The notes: generated by a model not told the origin, from the letters alone. A DNA stretch of 64,000 nt from Plantago elongata (GCA_036897095.1 JAYMSP010000215.1:1-64000), one strand, 5' to 3'. Shown: positions 30,815-42,438, numbered from the stretch's first letter. A program made the numbers and translations.

Positions 30815-31782
30815 GAGATCCCTTGATTTGTTTGTGCAACGTTACGATCGTATGTATGTGATATTAAGCTGTTTAAGTGTTTGTGAAATGATATAAGCGT
30901 TTGGTGTGTCAAGGATTTTGGAATTATTAACATTGGCATTTGGATACGAAACATACTTGATTTTAACTCTCGATATAGTTCTTAGTTACATTTTACATTC
31001 ATAATTTCATACGTATATTTTACATACATGTTTAATAGTCACATGAATTTTACACTATCAAACCATTCGACATCTAAATTAAAATTGCATACTTGAAAAT
31101 TGAAAGTGAAAGTGCATTTTATACTATATTATTATCTGTTATTTATTTTAAATTTGCATCTAAATTTATCCTTTAATTCACAATATATTAATTTATTTCC
31201 GTTTGTGTGGTTTTCGAATGGTAAAAACTTGGTTGGTGGAGTTGGTTTAGGCGAACGCAATCTATGCCTGTCGCAATATCCTTAACCACTAGTCAACTTT
31301 CACATATGAGTATATGACCAATTGTTTTTCAATTGAGAAACTCAAAATAAAACTTCATTTGGCTCTTGACAACACGTCTTTGAGATTTAAGGGAATCTGT
31401 GTAAATTTTCAAGTGAGATTCAAAACAACATGAAATATTTCTTGAATCAACGATGATACGACAAACTAGAAAACCAATCAACGCATATGAACAAGCAACG
31501 TTAAGCAATTTATGTGGTTCAGCACTGTGCATACATATACAAAAAATATCAGAATCAATGAACCTTTAACCTCGCACAACAATGGCAAATTACTTGCAAT
31601 TCTTTCATTCTAAAATGCATACCTCATAATTAACCATCAAAATTTGAAGTATGGAATGAATCATACTCTTCATTACAAGGATAAGGATAGATGTATTTAT
31701 AGCCAAATTACTCAACTGAAGAAATGAATTTAGTTGCTATATTCACCGTTAGATTAACTAACATTCCCTCTGTCAATATTTA
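30815..31782. other. C4H 3' flank, AT-rich, no further gene
   Basis: The first 150 bp are probably 3' UTR. The rest is AT-rich, and the short frames at 31100-31285 and 31329-31532 show no motif. Confidence 0.5.
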
Positions 31783-33906
31783 AGGTCCTGTTTATTACAC
31801 CGTTGGAGCGACAATCTCCCCACTCAAATTGAATATTTTGTACACAAAAAATTCAATTTCAATGGAAAATGAACATTCAAATTCTACACCAATCAATCCC
31901 TAAATCATGGCCTTTAGATTGATCAGATCAACGGTTTCTGGTCCTCAAGGTTAGAACCATCCCCTTTCCGCTCATTAAAGGTTAAACAAAGCCCTATAAT
32001 CACATAATTCATATTATGTAAAATAGCCGAGTTGATGAACTTGTTGATTATTTTCAACAATACTCAAACTTCTCTGATGGTAAAGCCTTTGTCAATGCAT
32101 CTGTTATATTCAATTTAGAAGAAAGAACATACTTCAAATGCAGTTGTTGTAGAATTAGGAAAGTAGTCTGGGCAATGTTTCACCACAGGTGAAATTATTT
32201 CATTAAGTCAGTTGGTAAATCTCTCAGTTCACTAATGATAAACTAATGATAAGGGGGCTGATTGACATGGCACAATCATTTGAATTGAATTTTAATAAAA
32301 TTGTGTTTGAAAAAGGATGAAATTTTGGTGAAATTATATTTGAAATGAAATTGAATTGAAATATTTAAAAAGTATTTTAAGTCAAATCAATTGGCTCTAA
32401 AGTGTTTGGGGAAGGACCATGTTAGTATAATGTAGCCAACATATCATTAAGAGAACTGTTCATGAGCAACCGCATGAGTCTAAATAATCAAAGCCCAGTC
32501 AATTAGTCTCAATTAGTGGTCCGAGTCGACCAAGTTGGCTCTCATCTTCCTAGGCATGTTGCAATTGAAAGTTTGTTAGGAATCTCAAAATTCCTAATAA
32601 CTATTTCTTTGGAGAGCCATACCTAATGAGACTATTATGTATTGACAGTATTTTCCATCACACCATTCGTAAATCGGTATAATCAAATCAAATTTAATGA
32701 ATTTCGGTTCTAATATTTCCACTTTTCTCCATTACAAATCGAAGTGCAACGACAATTCCAAATTCTAAAATAAGACAAAATCAGAAAAAAAAATAATAAA
32801 ACCTAGTGGAATCTCAGCATGTTAATAGTCATCTTCAATCTCCGATCGGAAAAATCAGATAGATAACGCAGTATTGCTTAAACATCACAGATCCAATTCA
32901 CAAAAGCAAACACCATTAACAAATAATTTTTTCAAATATTTGTCTAAATAATTTGAATTTCGAAAATTTGAATAAGATAAAGATTAGAGAGATTAAATAT
33001 ATGGCAAAGCTACTAGTAAACGCCATTCGTGTGATATTATAGAAGGCGTTATCAGCGAAACTTCCATGAATCACTTTAGGCCTCCCATGAATCAGATAAG
33101 AACCAAAACATTAGCTTACCTGGGATTATGAAGGCACTAATTACAATTACTAGAGCCCTTAAATTCAGATTCAAAGATGAACAAAAAACATTAGACTGGA
33201 TCAGAATGATTTGAATGATAAAATAAATTCCTAATTAGATTTGAATGATTAATTAATCTAGTTTAGAGAAGAAATAAAGAAATATAGGTCTAAACCAGGC
33301 CCCCAAATCAGCGAATATCAGAGGGAGCAGACATGCCGACCTTAAGTTCCATCTCTGTACACATAACCATGCTTCCTTCATTACTCTATCCAGAGCATCG
33401 GCTTAATTGTGCACAGATCCTAAATCTACAAGCACCAAAACAAATTATGCATGTAATGTAACAAATTCATTATAAAACAAACAATAATGTACAAAATCAA
33501 GACTTCAAAAGGGGCGTAGGAGGAGTTCAGAAGAGGCTGAGAGGGGTTTGCAGAGTATGATGAATTAACAAGTGGCTAAGTGAGTCATATTTATAGGAAA
33601 AAGAAGAACATCTCCGCTAGGGTTTCTGATGATGTTACACAAACAAAGCCCACGTATAATCCAACTGCTTTGGACTAGTTCCAAGCGCAATTTTAGCCAT
33701 ATCGACAGAATGGAGAGTTTAGACCTCCTAACTGGGCCTATTTGGTCCGATTTATACGGCTTCAATGCACGGACCTCTTTTATCATCTAAAGACTGATTG
33801 AGATGGAATTTGATTGGTCTTTTTCAATTGAAATTGAATTTTTTTGTATAAAATATCCGATTTGAGTGGGGAAATGGCCGCCCCAGCGGTATGGCAAACA
33901 GGGTCC
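31783..33906. mobile_element. 2.1-kb segment bounded by ~120-bp inverted repeats
   Basis: The left end 31783-31908 (AAGGTCCTGTTTATTACACC...) and the right end 33790-33906, read on the minus strand (AGGACCCTGTTTGCCATACC...), align over about 120 bp. Shared blocks include CCCCACTCAAAT, ATATTTT, AAAAAATTCAATTTCAA and ACCAATCAA. They face each other like long terminal inverted repeats. No exact target-site duplication was found, so superfamily is unknown (MULE-like or hAT-like are options). The interior has no transposase but holds a promoter-like module on the minus strand near 33.6 kb. It is either one non-autonomous element with captured host DNA or two independent insertions of one MITE family. 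Confidence 0.5.
33589..33738 (-). promoter_or_regulatory. Promoter-like module: site II, telo-box and TATA
   Basis: On the minus strand, in order, are GGCCCA (33738-33733), TGGGCT (33652-33647), AAACCCTA (33625-33618) and CTATAAAT (about 33597-33590). Site II motifs plus a telo-box plus a TATA box is the arrangement found in plant ribosomal-protein and snoRNA gene promoters. Downstream (33565-33300) is a pyrimidine-rich leader-like stretch with a possible donor near 33510, but no recognisable product. It is probably a captured or orphaned promoter fragment. Confidence 0.4.
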
Positions 33907-34740
33907 TATAGATCGACCTCGATTTGATCAGAATTTCTAAACAATGAAAACTTTAAGGATGTATTCGAGTACAGAATCTGAGCTAGCATTTGAAATCACA
34001 TACTTGAGTGCACAACTACAATAATGAAAGACGGCCTTAAGAGAAGAGAACGAGAGAGAGAATTTGAATATTTGTTATTGTTTTTAGAAAATCCAAGTGT
34101 GGGCATATATTTATAGTTTTGTAAATTTATCATAAAAAAGATGTAATTGTTGAACAAAAGGCTTTTGGAACCAAATAAATATGTACTTTTAGGAGGGACG
34201 CCTATAACCTATTCACCAAAAGAAAACTTGTACACTTTGGAAACCTATGTCATGGTACAAACTTCCTTCAGCTCCAAAGAATCGTAAAGCAAAAATAGAC
34301 ACTTCTTGAACGATTAGTGAAAGGAATGAAAACAGTAGTGAAATTCAGGAGTTCTATACGTATCATCCATAAGTTGTGCACTCTTTAAATTTAACGGTTG
34401 GGATTGAATAATATGTTATGTTTTGCATTAAGTGTTGTCATAGAATGTCAATGTTGTCGCGTAGGTGTTACATTGCGCGTCGCTCTAACCTTCTATATCG
34501 TCTTAAACTATTTAAATAAAAAATTATTTTTAAGATACTAACATAAAATTAAAATCTTCCAACCGAAACCAAATAATACAAAATATCCCGAGATTAAACA
34601 AACACCCAACGATTCATCAACATGTATAAACAAAACCAAAGTAAAACAACCCCAAATTTAAACATCCACCCCAAATCGTCATCGACGCGATCATCATCTC
34701 AAAGACCAAATGTCGATCCAGAGCTTGTTATATTCTCTTA
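33907..34740. other. Intergenic, no gene seen
   Basis: AT-rich sequence with no ORF structure that I can support. Confidence 0.4.
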
Positions 34741-35172
34741 TATATTTGGGAGGCAAAACCCAAAAGTCTACCGGCATTGGAAGCTTATGCTATTCTTCGC
34801 CTGTTGGAGGAAGGCTATCCCAGTGTCTTCCTTCTTGCGTTCAAGGTAAACTACTTAAATTCAAAGTTCGATTTGCTCTTCTTAATTTATGTCTATGGTG
34901 CATATGGAAAGAGAATATACAATAATTTTGTCACGTTCCATTATAAAATGTTATGTTGAGATATATAGATATATACAATGGTACAAAGCCTGGTGATTGC
35001 AACGTCTACTCCCGATTCACTGCTTGACCTTATAGTTGGTACTTGGTCGTATACTTTGGGTCACTCACTTGTCAATGAAGAGTATCAACATTTTCACAAG
35101 TATCATGTTGTCAAACTCAGAGTGCAACCATTAGGCATCATTGCTTTTGCAACAATTATGGCAACTCTCAGG
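34741..35172 (+). pseudogene. Fragment resembling metal tolerance protein (CDF/MTP) exons
   Basis: Two exon-like pieces are seen. One near 34755-34844 ends YPSVFLLAFK before GTAAAC and resembles the VVLLAFK exon end of plant Mn-type MTP transporters. The second (34978-35172) contains SLVIATSTPDSLLDL and KLRVQPLGIIAFATIMATL, close to the family's SLAIxASTLDSLLDL and GKLRVQPVGIIIFAxVMATLG. Between them, the membrane segment and loop do not match well. No upstream N-terminus, His/Asp metal-site helices or C-terminal domain were found, so this cannot be a working transporter. A different, unrecognised gene family sharing these blocks by chance or fusion cannot be excluded. Confidence 0.4.
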
Positions 35173-35669
35173 TAATATATAGACGGGCTACTCTACCTTC
35201 CTTGTCAAGCCAACCAAATAAAAGCCATGTTGTGTAGTGGGAGACTCAGACATCCTCCATGTTACTATTGGCAACAAGAATTTGAGTAATGGTATCCACA
35301 TCCTATTGCCAGAACAAGGTATGAACAACATTTGTATCTCAACATGTATCAAAATTCAGAAGATCAGCAAATTATGTTATACCGAGTACACTTGATTTTC
35401 ATTCCATGCACCTACAAAAAAAAGAACTCAACAGGTTTTGGAGGTAGCTATAAAGGTTCTTCAATCTTCTCCTAGGATCTGTCATACTCTGAAAATTTCA
35501 GCAGAGTATTCACAAGTTAGAAGTACTCATGTGATCCATAAAGAAACAAATCCAATCAGACAAGAAAATGGAATAATGGTGGTATAAGAGAAACATGATA
35601 AATAGACGGCATATAAGAGAACTCAGGTCAATAGTTAAAGGTGTAAAATTGAAATTGGTGGTTATTGTG
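35173..35669. other. Downstream of the MTP-like fragment, unassigned
   Basis: The + strand from about 35225 keeps a coding-like appearance for about 150 nt (blocks CYYWQQEFE and ARTRYEQHLYLNMYQ), with one in-frame stop. I do not recognise it; it may be part of the same decayed gene or of an unknown repeat. Confidence 0.3.
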
Positions 35670-35677
35670 GGCGTCAT

Positions 35678-36167
35678 CAGGGGTGGGCGTCAGGTGGAAA
35701 ATTTGGAACTTTGGAATTTCGAGAATGAGAATTCGGGACTGAGACAAAAATTTCACATCCCAATCCCATCCCAAATAAAGTTGGGATTTTTCGAAATTGG
35801 GACTTTGGGATTCGCACGGGATCGGATGGAATTTCGAGATCCCAAATAAGCCTAATGCATATTCAATTATTCATCATCCAATTCAAATATTGAGTTGTTT
35901 TCTAATGTTCCTAATATAGGCAACATATAATATTTAATTCGCACTTTAAACATCATCATACATGTAGTTCCACTATAATTAAACCGACAAGAAAATTTAA
36001 AGCTACGAGGTTGAGACTTGAGACTTACTTGAGAATTCTGCTCTTGACTAGGAATAATAAATTGTGGTTTCTCCTGCTCGTGTGATGTGAACTTGAATAT
36101 ATACTTGATTAGTTGATTATGAGAAGGTAATTAAATTGTACCATAGTATTATATTATAGTATTATAA

Positions 36168-36224
<57 letters not shown>

Positions 36225-36366
36225 CAATCCCAATCCCGTCCCAAAATTTAATATGGGAATTCGGAATTTATCTCAAATGGGATGAAGATTTTCGGGATTA
36301 AATATTCGGGAAAAAATCGTTCGGGATCGAAATTTCCCAAATTTCCATCCCAAACGCCCACCCCAG
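35678..36366. mobile_element. Non-autonomous hAT-like element
   Basis: The left end reads CAGGGGTGGGCG and the right end CGCCCACCCCA, matching hAT-type termini. Flanking 8-mers GGCGTCAT (35670-35677) and GGCATCAT (36367-36374) are an 8-bp target-site duplication with one mismatch, the size expected for hAT. Both arms (about 100 bp) are rich in GGGAT/ATCCC-type motifs and complementary to each other. The interior is AT-rich, has no transposase, and contains a (TA)n run. Confidence 0.75.
36176..36221. repeat. (TA)n microsatellite inside the hAT element
   Basis: About 23 uninterrupted TA units lie inside the hAT-like element. Confidence 0.95.
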
Positions 36367-36955
36367 GCATCATTGCAGTTTCAAAGATTTAGACATTTAC
36401 TAGTGTGGCAAATGAAAAATAGCACCCTAGTATGATATAATGGCTATTCTATTTTAAAAAAAAAGTATACCTTTAGTGGAATTAAGCCATAGTCCGCAAC
36501 AAACGAAGAAGCTGGTTTCTATTAAATCTCCAATACAACATTAAATTAATATCAAACATTCCAAATCAATTATCTGAAAGAAATGAGTAGTTGTTGCAAC
36601 TGGCAGATAATATAGTAAGACAATTGATGGAGGTAAAATAGTAAGAAAGACTAATCCTTTCAATCAGCTGATAGGTTCCAGGGATAGAGGTGCTCAAGCA
36701 GCGAAATGCCAGATTCTTTAAAACAATTTTGCCATATCTTATAGAAATCGTTATTGGCGTATGAGCCATTCGAAGAGAAGCCGAAATGTTGCTACGCCGG
36801 AGAGGCTGATTCAGATTAAAGTCGATCTAGTATTGTGAAAGCATCTGATTCAGAGCTAAGCCCTGTTCCATGGGAGAAACAGATGTAGTGAATCCTAGCA
36901 ATTTGTTGTTACACCATTGGAAAATCTATATGGAGGTATGAAGATGTAACGTAGT

Positions 36956-37149
36956 AGAAGAAGAAGAAGAAGAAGAAGAAGAAGAAGAAGAACCAAAGTG
37001 AAGGTAATGTAACTGCAGACTTATTGGCTAAGGAAACATTGCAGAACCAAAGGAATAGGATCATGAATCTGGCAGATTGTTCAGTAGCTGTGAAGAAACA
37101 AGTGTTCTCTGATAACACTGGTATCCCTTATCTCAGAATCCCTAGATGA
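36956..37149 (+). mobile_element. (AAG)n and RNase H-like LINE fragment
   Basis: An (AAG)n run (36956-36992) is followed in frame by NVTADLLAKETLQNQRNR, resembling the conserved end of the RNase H domain in plant LINE ORF2 (a pattern of Asn, then ADxLAK). An open frame continues to a stop near 37149. No upstream catalytic residues were recognised. The assignment is tentative. Confidence 0.4.
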
Positions 37150-38247
37150 AGGCCAAATCTTATCTGATATCATGTCTGCAACTATCCAGATGGAGATGGC
37201 GTAGACATTGTGAAGGGTGATCTTTGGGGACTCAGGTATATCCCTTTCTATTTCAAAACAGATACAAATTCTTGTTTTTTGTCCTCTATTTATCTTCTGC
37301 CTATCTCCTCTTGCTCTTCTAATCTCTTTTCTTTCAGCTACATCTCCCCTTCTCCTCTTCTTCACTGTATCTGTTTGATGAAAAGTTACTGATCTAAATA
37401 TCAATGGAAAAAAAATATTTGTTGTCGTTGTTTTGGTATGGGGTTGGACTGTATAGTAAGGGTTTATACCAATCAAAGGGCTTCTATAGCTCCCTTGTAG
37501 GCATAAACCTTTTATTATTTAGTCAAAAATATTTTAATGTGGAATGGCTTTTGTGTATTACTAACTGCAAGACAACCGGCTATCTCTATGTTTGTTGCAT
37601 AACTGGCAGGACTAGGAGACATACCATATAACTTCTAACTGTCTAACATCTAACTTTTTGGTTTAGAGAATCTTAAACCGGTTGCATTGCCTATCTCAAT
37701 CTCTTGTGATTCTCATGATGCTTGGAAGAAAAAACAGACTAGAAGAATACAAGGAGCTATGTTTTGTAGGACTGTAGAACTTTTAGAGTTTGTCACTTGT
37801 CATGTAACCTTGTACACTTTGATGAACATTATGTATAGATTGAGTAGCATCCAGAGTTGTAAGGTACATTTGTTGTAATTAGTAACCATTATGGTCCATT
37901 TTGGAGGGTCAACTATAGCTTATGAGGTCATGTTTTGTATATTAGTTGGCGCCTCATGAAACTACTTGTATTTGCAGGCTCTTTAAAGCCTCATTGATTC
38001 CCTTTTATGGATGAATAATATTCAAGCCCACCCCGAATAGATTAGACTTCATTGCCTCAAGGAACATTAGTTTCTAATTAGTGGATTTTATTCTTTTCTT
38101 GAGGTCCTATCTTGTGGATTCGTCCCATACCTATAAATCTTGGCTAGGCTCTTATAGTCTTGACATACTAGACAAAAGGGTAGACAGGATTACAACGAAC
38201 TATCTATTTGGTCTAAAAGCTTGTTTTCCTTAAAAATAATAAAAAAA

Positions 38248-38250
<3 letters not shown>
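37150..38250. other. Unassigned intergenic DNA
   Basis: I see no gene. The minus-strand frame 37081-37476 (131 codons) has no motif and a low-complexity composition. The + strand may include the 3' part of the LINE suggested at 36956, but no tail was identified. Confidence 0.4.
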
Positions 38251-38278
<28 letters not shown>

Positions 38279-38290
38279 AAGAAGAAGAGA
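38251..38290. repeat. (AAG)n microsatellite
   Basis: About 12 consecutive GAA/AAG units followed by a GA-rich stretch. Confidence 0.95.
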
Positions 38291-38416
38291 AGAGAGAAAG
38301 AGAGTAGATGAACATCGAAATTGAAATTAGGGTTCATGATATTTTGGACGTATCTGCAGATTGGGATTGTGTGTAATAGGAATATGTGTAATTTGGCATA
38401 ATTATTGTATTTTTAA

Positions 38417-38990
38417 GAGAAATTTTTTATTTGCACTAATAAATTTTGCCCCTTTTTTGAACTTACTCCACAACCTTTTTTTTTTCGCATGTCACACCAA
38501 AACGTTTTCAATATTTTGACGTTACACCAAAGATTAACGTCCGTTAAATTTATATTTTAAATCACAACAAACATTTTCAGAAATTTGCACCCGCTACAAA
38601 AACCTTTTTCGTTTTTTTAATCACACCAGAACCTTTCTTAATTGTTTTAATTAATCAAAATATATGTCCGTATAATTTGTTTGGGATTGCTAGACTAGTG
38701 GTGGTAGCAATATGCATCATATTTGACATGATTTTTGCCTTTTGCAACCAAATTCTTCATATAAATCGTTAGTTAAGTGTAGAGATTTAAGGAACTTTGG
38801 CCTTTTAAAAGTTTTTCTAAAGGTTTTGGTGTAATTTAAACATAAGTTAACGGTAACTTAATGGCCTTCCAACCTTTGTATAATGTCAACAAATTTATGA
38901 AGTTTTTAGTGTGACATGTGAAAAAAAAAAGATTATGGTGTAAGTTCAAAAACGGCCAAAAGTTATTAGTGCAAAAAAGAAAATTTTCAC
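38417..38990. mobile_element. MULE-type foldback element (574 bp) with perfect 9-bp TSD
   Basis: The flanks carry an exact 9-bp duplication, TATTTTTAA, at 38408-38416 and 38991-38999. The left end reads GAGAAATTTTTTATTTGCAC and the reversed right end GTGAAAATTTTCTTTTTTGC. The arms remain complementary for well over 100 bp, through GCACTAATAA, TTTTTGAACTTAC and CATGTCACAC. A 9-bp duplication with long inverted arms fits a non-autonomous Mutator-like element. No coding sequence is present. Confidence 0.85.
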
Positions 38991-39323
38991 TATTTTTAAT
39001 TATATTATAAATATAAAAATGTATTTGAAAATTGTTTATTGATTATACCATAACGAGAAAGTTGGAAGTTAGAGCGATAGAGTGCGATTAAAAAGAGCAA
39101 TGACATGTGTCATGTGTCGACACCTCGACTGATAATAGTCAGAACAACGATGTGACTGACGAGTGACGATAGAAAATTGTATCAAATATCGTATTGCATG
39201 TTTACTTAAGCCAATTGGCCTTATCATGAATGTCTTGATTAACTTAAATCTTTTAAGAAACTGTTTGATGCACTATGAACTACAAATCATATATGTATTC
39301 ACGTCATTTTTGTATAACCAACC

Positions 39324-40707
39324 TGTTGGTCCAGATAACGACAAAGGAAAAGACTAGAAGGGGGGGGGGGGAATAGTCTTTTCAAACTTTTATCGATAAA
39401 CACAATTTCTCAAATACTTGTAGGTATCTTATACTTATAATCAGAGAGCGGAAGTCTTTATGCGATAGATAAATGAGTTTGTGCTTAGCAAGTGTAAATG
39501 TGTGTGTGTGTGTGTTGCTGAAATGTAAATACATAAAGTAAATAACACATCAAGTATAGTGGTGTCTGGAGGTGGCGTAATCCTCCAACTAATCCACTCG
39601 GCTTTCAGAGACCTAGAATCCACTAGAACAGATAATTGAATTCTCCTTACAACTGATCATATTCTAAGATTCCTATAACAAATGGTTCCTAACCAAATGT
39701 CCCCCTTAGTTGTTCCCCAGCTCCTAGAGCCAAGTACTTATTGTCTCAAGATAGCCTTGGAGATATTCCTCGATTTTCCAAATCAAGAACTTATTGTACT
39801 CCGTGCCTTGATGGTGTTGGTTATAAGTTGATTATCAGGTAAGCTTATCTTTATAACTTTTCAGCTATGTTCAGAGAGCTTGAAGGAATAACACTACTTA
39901 ATATACTTATTCAGTATATGGTAGGTTATTCTTTACTGACCCAAGATTGAGAGATTTGTTAAAGAGAATGAATCTCAGATAGTTATCCAATAATTCAACT
40001 CTTTCACAAATTACACTACTTGTTGAAAGATCAGGACACTTAGAACTACTAGTGAATCTCGAGCTTGTTAGTCGCAACAGATAGCTTGAAAAAATGCTTG
40101 AGAGAATACTTGCTTGATAGTTGATATGATCGTAAGTGGTGATATTTATAAGTGAATTTGATATTCGTTTGAATAGTATCCGTTAGACACATTTCAAATT
40201 CAATTCGTTCATATCTTGAAACTAGTACTCCCATGCGTATATCTCTCTTCAGAGAGTTCTGCAAAAGGATAGTGATATTTCTGTCCATCATTAAATGCAG
40301 TGTACTATATTTCGTTCTATAGTTTCAACTGATGCATGTAGCTTTCTAAAGCATCATATGTTCCATCTTCTCATAAACTTGTTGTGAATTTGTTTTGTGA
40401 ACAAAACATAAGTCATCACATGACTTTCTGGAAGTAACAATCTGAGGAGACTTTCCTCCTTTGTCTTCATATACTTTTGTGCAAAAGGTCTTCTCCTTTG
40501 CTTGGATGCCTCATTCTTGGTCTTCTTCTAGCTAAATAAAAATTACATTAAGAGACCTAACATACTATTATAAGGTTTCTAAAAACTATCATACTTGGTG
40601 TATTTCTTCTTTACAATGGTCAAGTGACCTAGAGTACTAAACACATTTCTGAAACTAGGATAAGTCATTGTGTTGAGTGATCAAAATACTAACATATATT
40701 CCTAACA
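39324..40707 (+). mobile_element. Solo-LTR-like fossil, probably Ty1/copia type
   Basis: The segment starts TGTTGGTCCAGATAACG and ends ATATATTCCTAACA, giving short inverted TG...CA termini (TGTTGG/CCTAACA). It contains the GACTAGAAGGGGGG tract that I know from plant LTR sequences. There is no adjacent primer-binding site or coding region, so it looks like a solo LTR of about 1.4 kb. Flanking 5-mers do not form an exact duplication, suggesting an old copy. Copia rather than Gypsy is inferred from end sequence only. Confidence 0.5.
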
Positions 40708-41291
40708 TACCCCCATTCCAGTTGTTGTTTCTTGGGGTTTCACAATGGTGATGATCGATATTCCCTCGTAATATGTATGGTGGGGTGTTTTGAATTAAAT
40801 TGGAAGTTTAGTTGGGGTTATGAGAAATTTTAATGTTTTGTAGGAAAAAAGCAAAAAGTTGATGGGCATGGTATCGTGCTTTTTTCAATATTTTGTCCTT
40901 TTCACTTTGAAAAAAATCAATTAAAGTAAATATAGAGTGACAGTTTTAGTAAATTAGTTGAATCTTTTCTTTTGCTTTTAAGGTTGAAAGCAATAAATTC
41001 ATAGGCCAAAACATCATCATAACATTTTCAATCCACAAAACCACCTATAGTATTGTGAGTTTGTGGTATCATGATGTCACATAATAAAAACAATAATATT
41101 TGGACATCATCTCTCTCATCACCATTTGCTTTTTCCCCTACTAAACATCAAAACTCGTGATATTTTACCTAGGAGACTGTGCATTACCATACCACCTAGC
41201 AAACAGTATGTCATATACATAGTTATCACATTGCAAGAATTGATAATCTTAAGGACCAGTTGGTAAAATTTTGCACTGATTTTTCATAAGC
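40708..41291. other. Intergenic, no gene seen
   Basis: AT-rich sequence without supported features. Confidence 0.4.
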
Positions 41292-41420
41292 TTTTTTTTT
41301 TTTTTTGGAACGGCTAAAAATTATATTAACAATGAACAAAGAGAGTTTTACGAGCATAAGAAATGCTTCAATTGAAACTGGTATTTCATGATGTTCTTGA
41401 TAGCCTCTTATTCATTGATT
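41292..41420 (-). mobile_element. LINE 3' tail with poly(A)
   Basis: On the minus strand the segment ends CTTTGTTCATTGTTAATATA then ATTTTTAGCCGTTCC and a run of 15 A (41306-41292). This looks like the 3' end of a plant LINE. The TTAGCCGTTYC-A(n) terminus is nearly identical to the tail of the SINE family in this window. The 5' extent is unknown. Confidence 0.4.
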
Positions 41421-42148
41421 GTTTACCTTTTATCCCTAATTAATATTTTAATATTTTTAATGTTCGTCGTCGAACCATGTAGTCTAATAAATAATCAGTG
41501 GATCCATAGGTAATTTCTTAAAAGGAAAATGGGAAGCATTGTTGGTGAGGTTATGTATGATAATTTTTTTTTTAAAAAAGGTATACAAATATGGAGATGA
41601 ATTTCATGGAATATCTCATTGCATTAATAATGCACTAATTTTATTACATGTAATGACATTATAATTTGACTACGTAATAGTTTACCTACCATTTTTTTCA
41701 TCTTTGTATAACTTGTGTTAGTGTAATAGCTTGCTATACAATTATTATAAAATTTAGAACAATTAATTGCAATAGATTATAGTTGATGAGTAGATTAATT
41801 AGTCTTAATATCTTATTACATTTATTACCCTCACCCAACATATATTAACATTCTATATATGGTGTTTGGAAATCAATTCATCATCAAGTTACTGTGACTT
41901 TTCATGCAAGTTAAACATGTATGATTTTTTTATTTGTTTTGAGAAAGAAATCCAATATATTGATAACATCAAATTAGACTTTGAGAAATGGATGTCTAAA
42001 CGACCAAAGTTGTTTATTCGATTGTCGTAGGCTTACAAATGTGCCAATTTAGTATTAGTTCTGCATAAGGAATGAAAGAAAATACAATTAAAAGAAGCAA
42101 CCATAATCATAATTTCTTCAACAATATCCCCCAACAATAAAAAATAGA

Positions 42149-42267
42149 GGAGTGATTGTCGAATTTGTGAAATCAATCTAGCACAATCCCCTTCAATGAT
42201 AAAAAATGAAGGAGTGATTGTCGAATTTGTGAAATCAATCTAGCACAATCCCCTTCAATGAAAACCC
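42149..42267. repeat. 62-bp tandem duplication
   Basis: The block starting GGAGTGATTGTCGAATTTGT occurs at 42149 and again at 42211 and stays almost identical through CAATCCCCTTCAATGA. It duplicates part of the RNase H-like sequence and is recent, judging by the near-perfect identity. Confidence 0.85.
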
Positions 42268-42340
42268 TTCGTATATTCAAATCACGCGCCATTCGAACAA
42301 CTAAACGTGCAATCAATGCTTTAGCAATTTCAAGATATTG

Positions 42341-42438
42341 GATTTTTTTTTTTGTTGAAACGACAAAGAAGTCAGTCGAACCCCCGACCTATCGATTGGA
42401 GGTGAAGCGTCTTACAAATTGAGTTGTGTTTCTTTGTT
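42341..42438 (-). mobile_element. tRNA-derived SINE, copy F (full length)
   Basis: The 98-bp body on the minus strand reads AACAAAGAAACACAACTCAA, GTAAGACGCTTCACCTCC, and B-box GGGGGTTCGACTGAC. It ends TCGTTTC plus an A-rich end. Direct repeats GATATTG at 42334-42340 and 42439-42445 are the target-site duplication. It interrupts the RNase H-like fragment. Confidence 0.8.

Noticed and set aside
33300-33565. snoRNA or ribosomal-protein gene downstream of the promoter-like module
   Set aside because: No C/D or H/ACA boxes in correct spacing and no ribosomal-protein codons were recognised.
34978-35172. Functional metal transporter gene
   Set aside because: Only two short matching blocks, no complete membrane domain or metal-binding residues; kept as a pseudogene-like fragment.
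37081-37476. 131-codon minus-strand open frame
   Set aside because: No domain, low-complexity basic and Phe-rich composition, overlapping other open frames; looks like chance.
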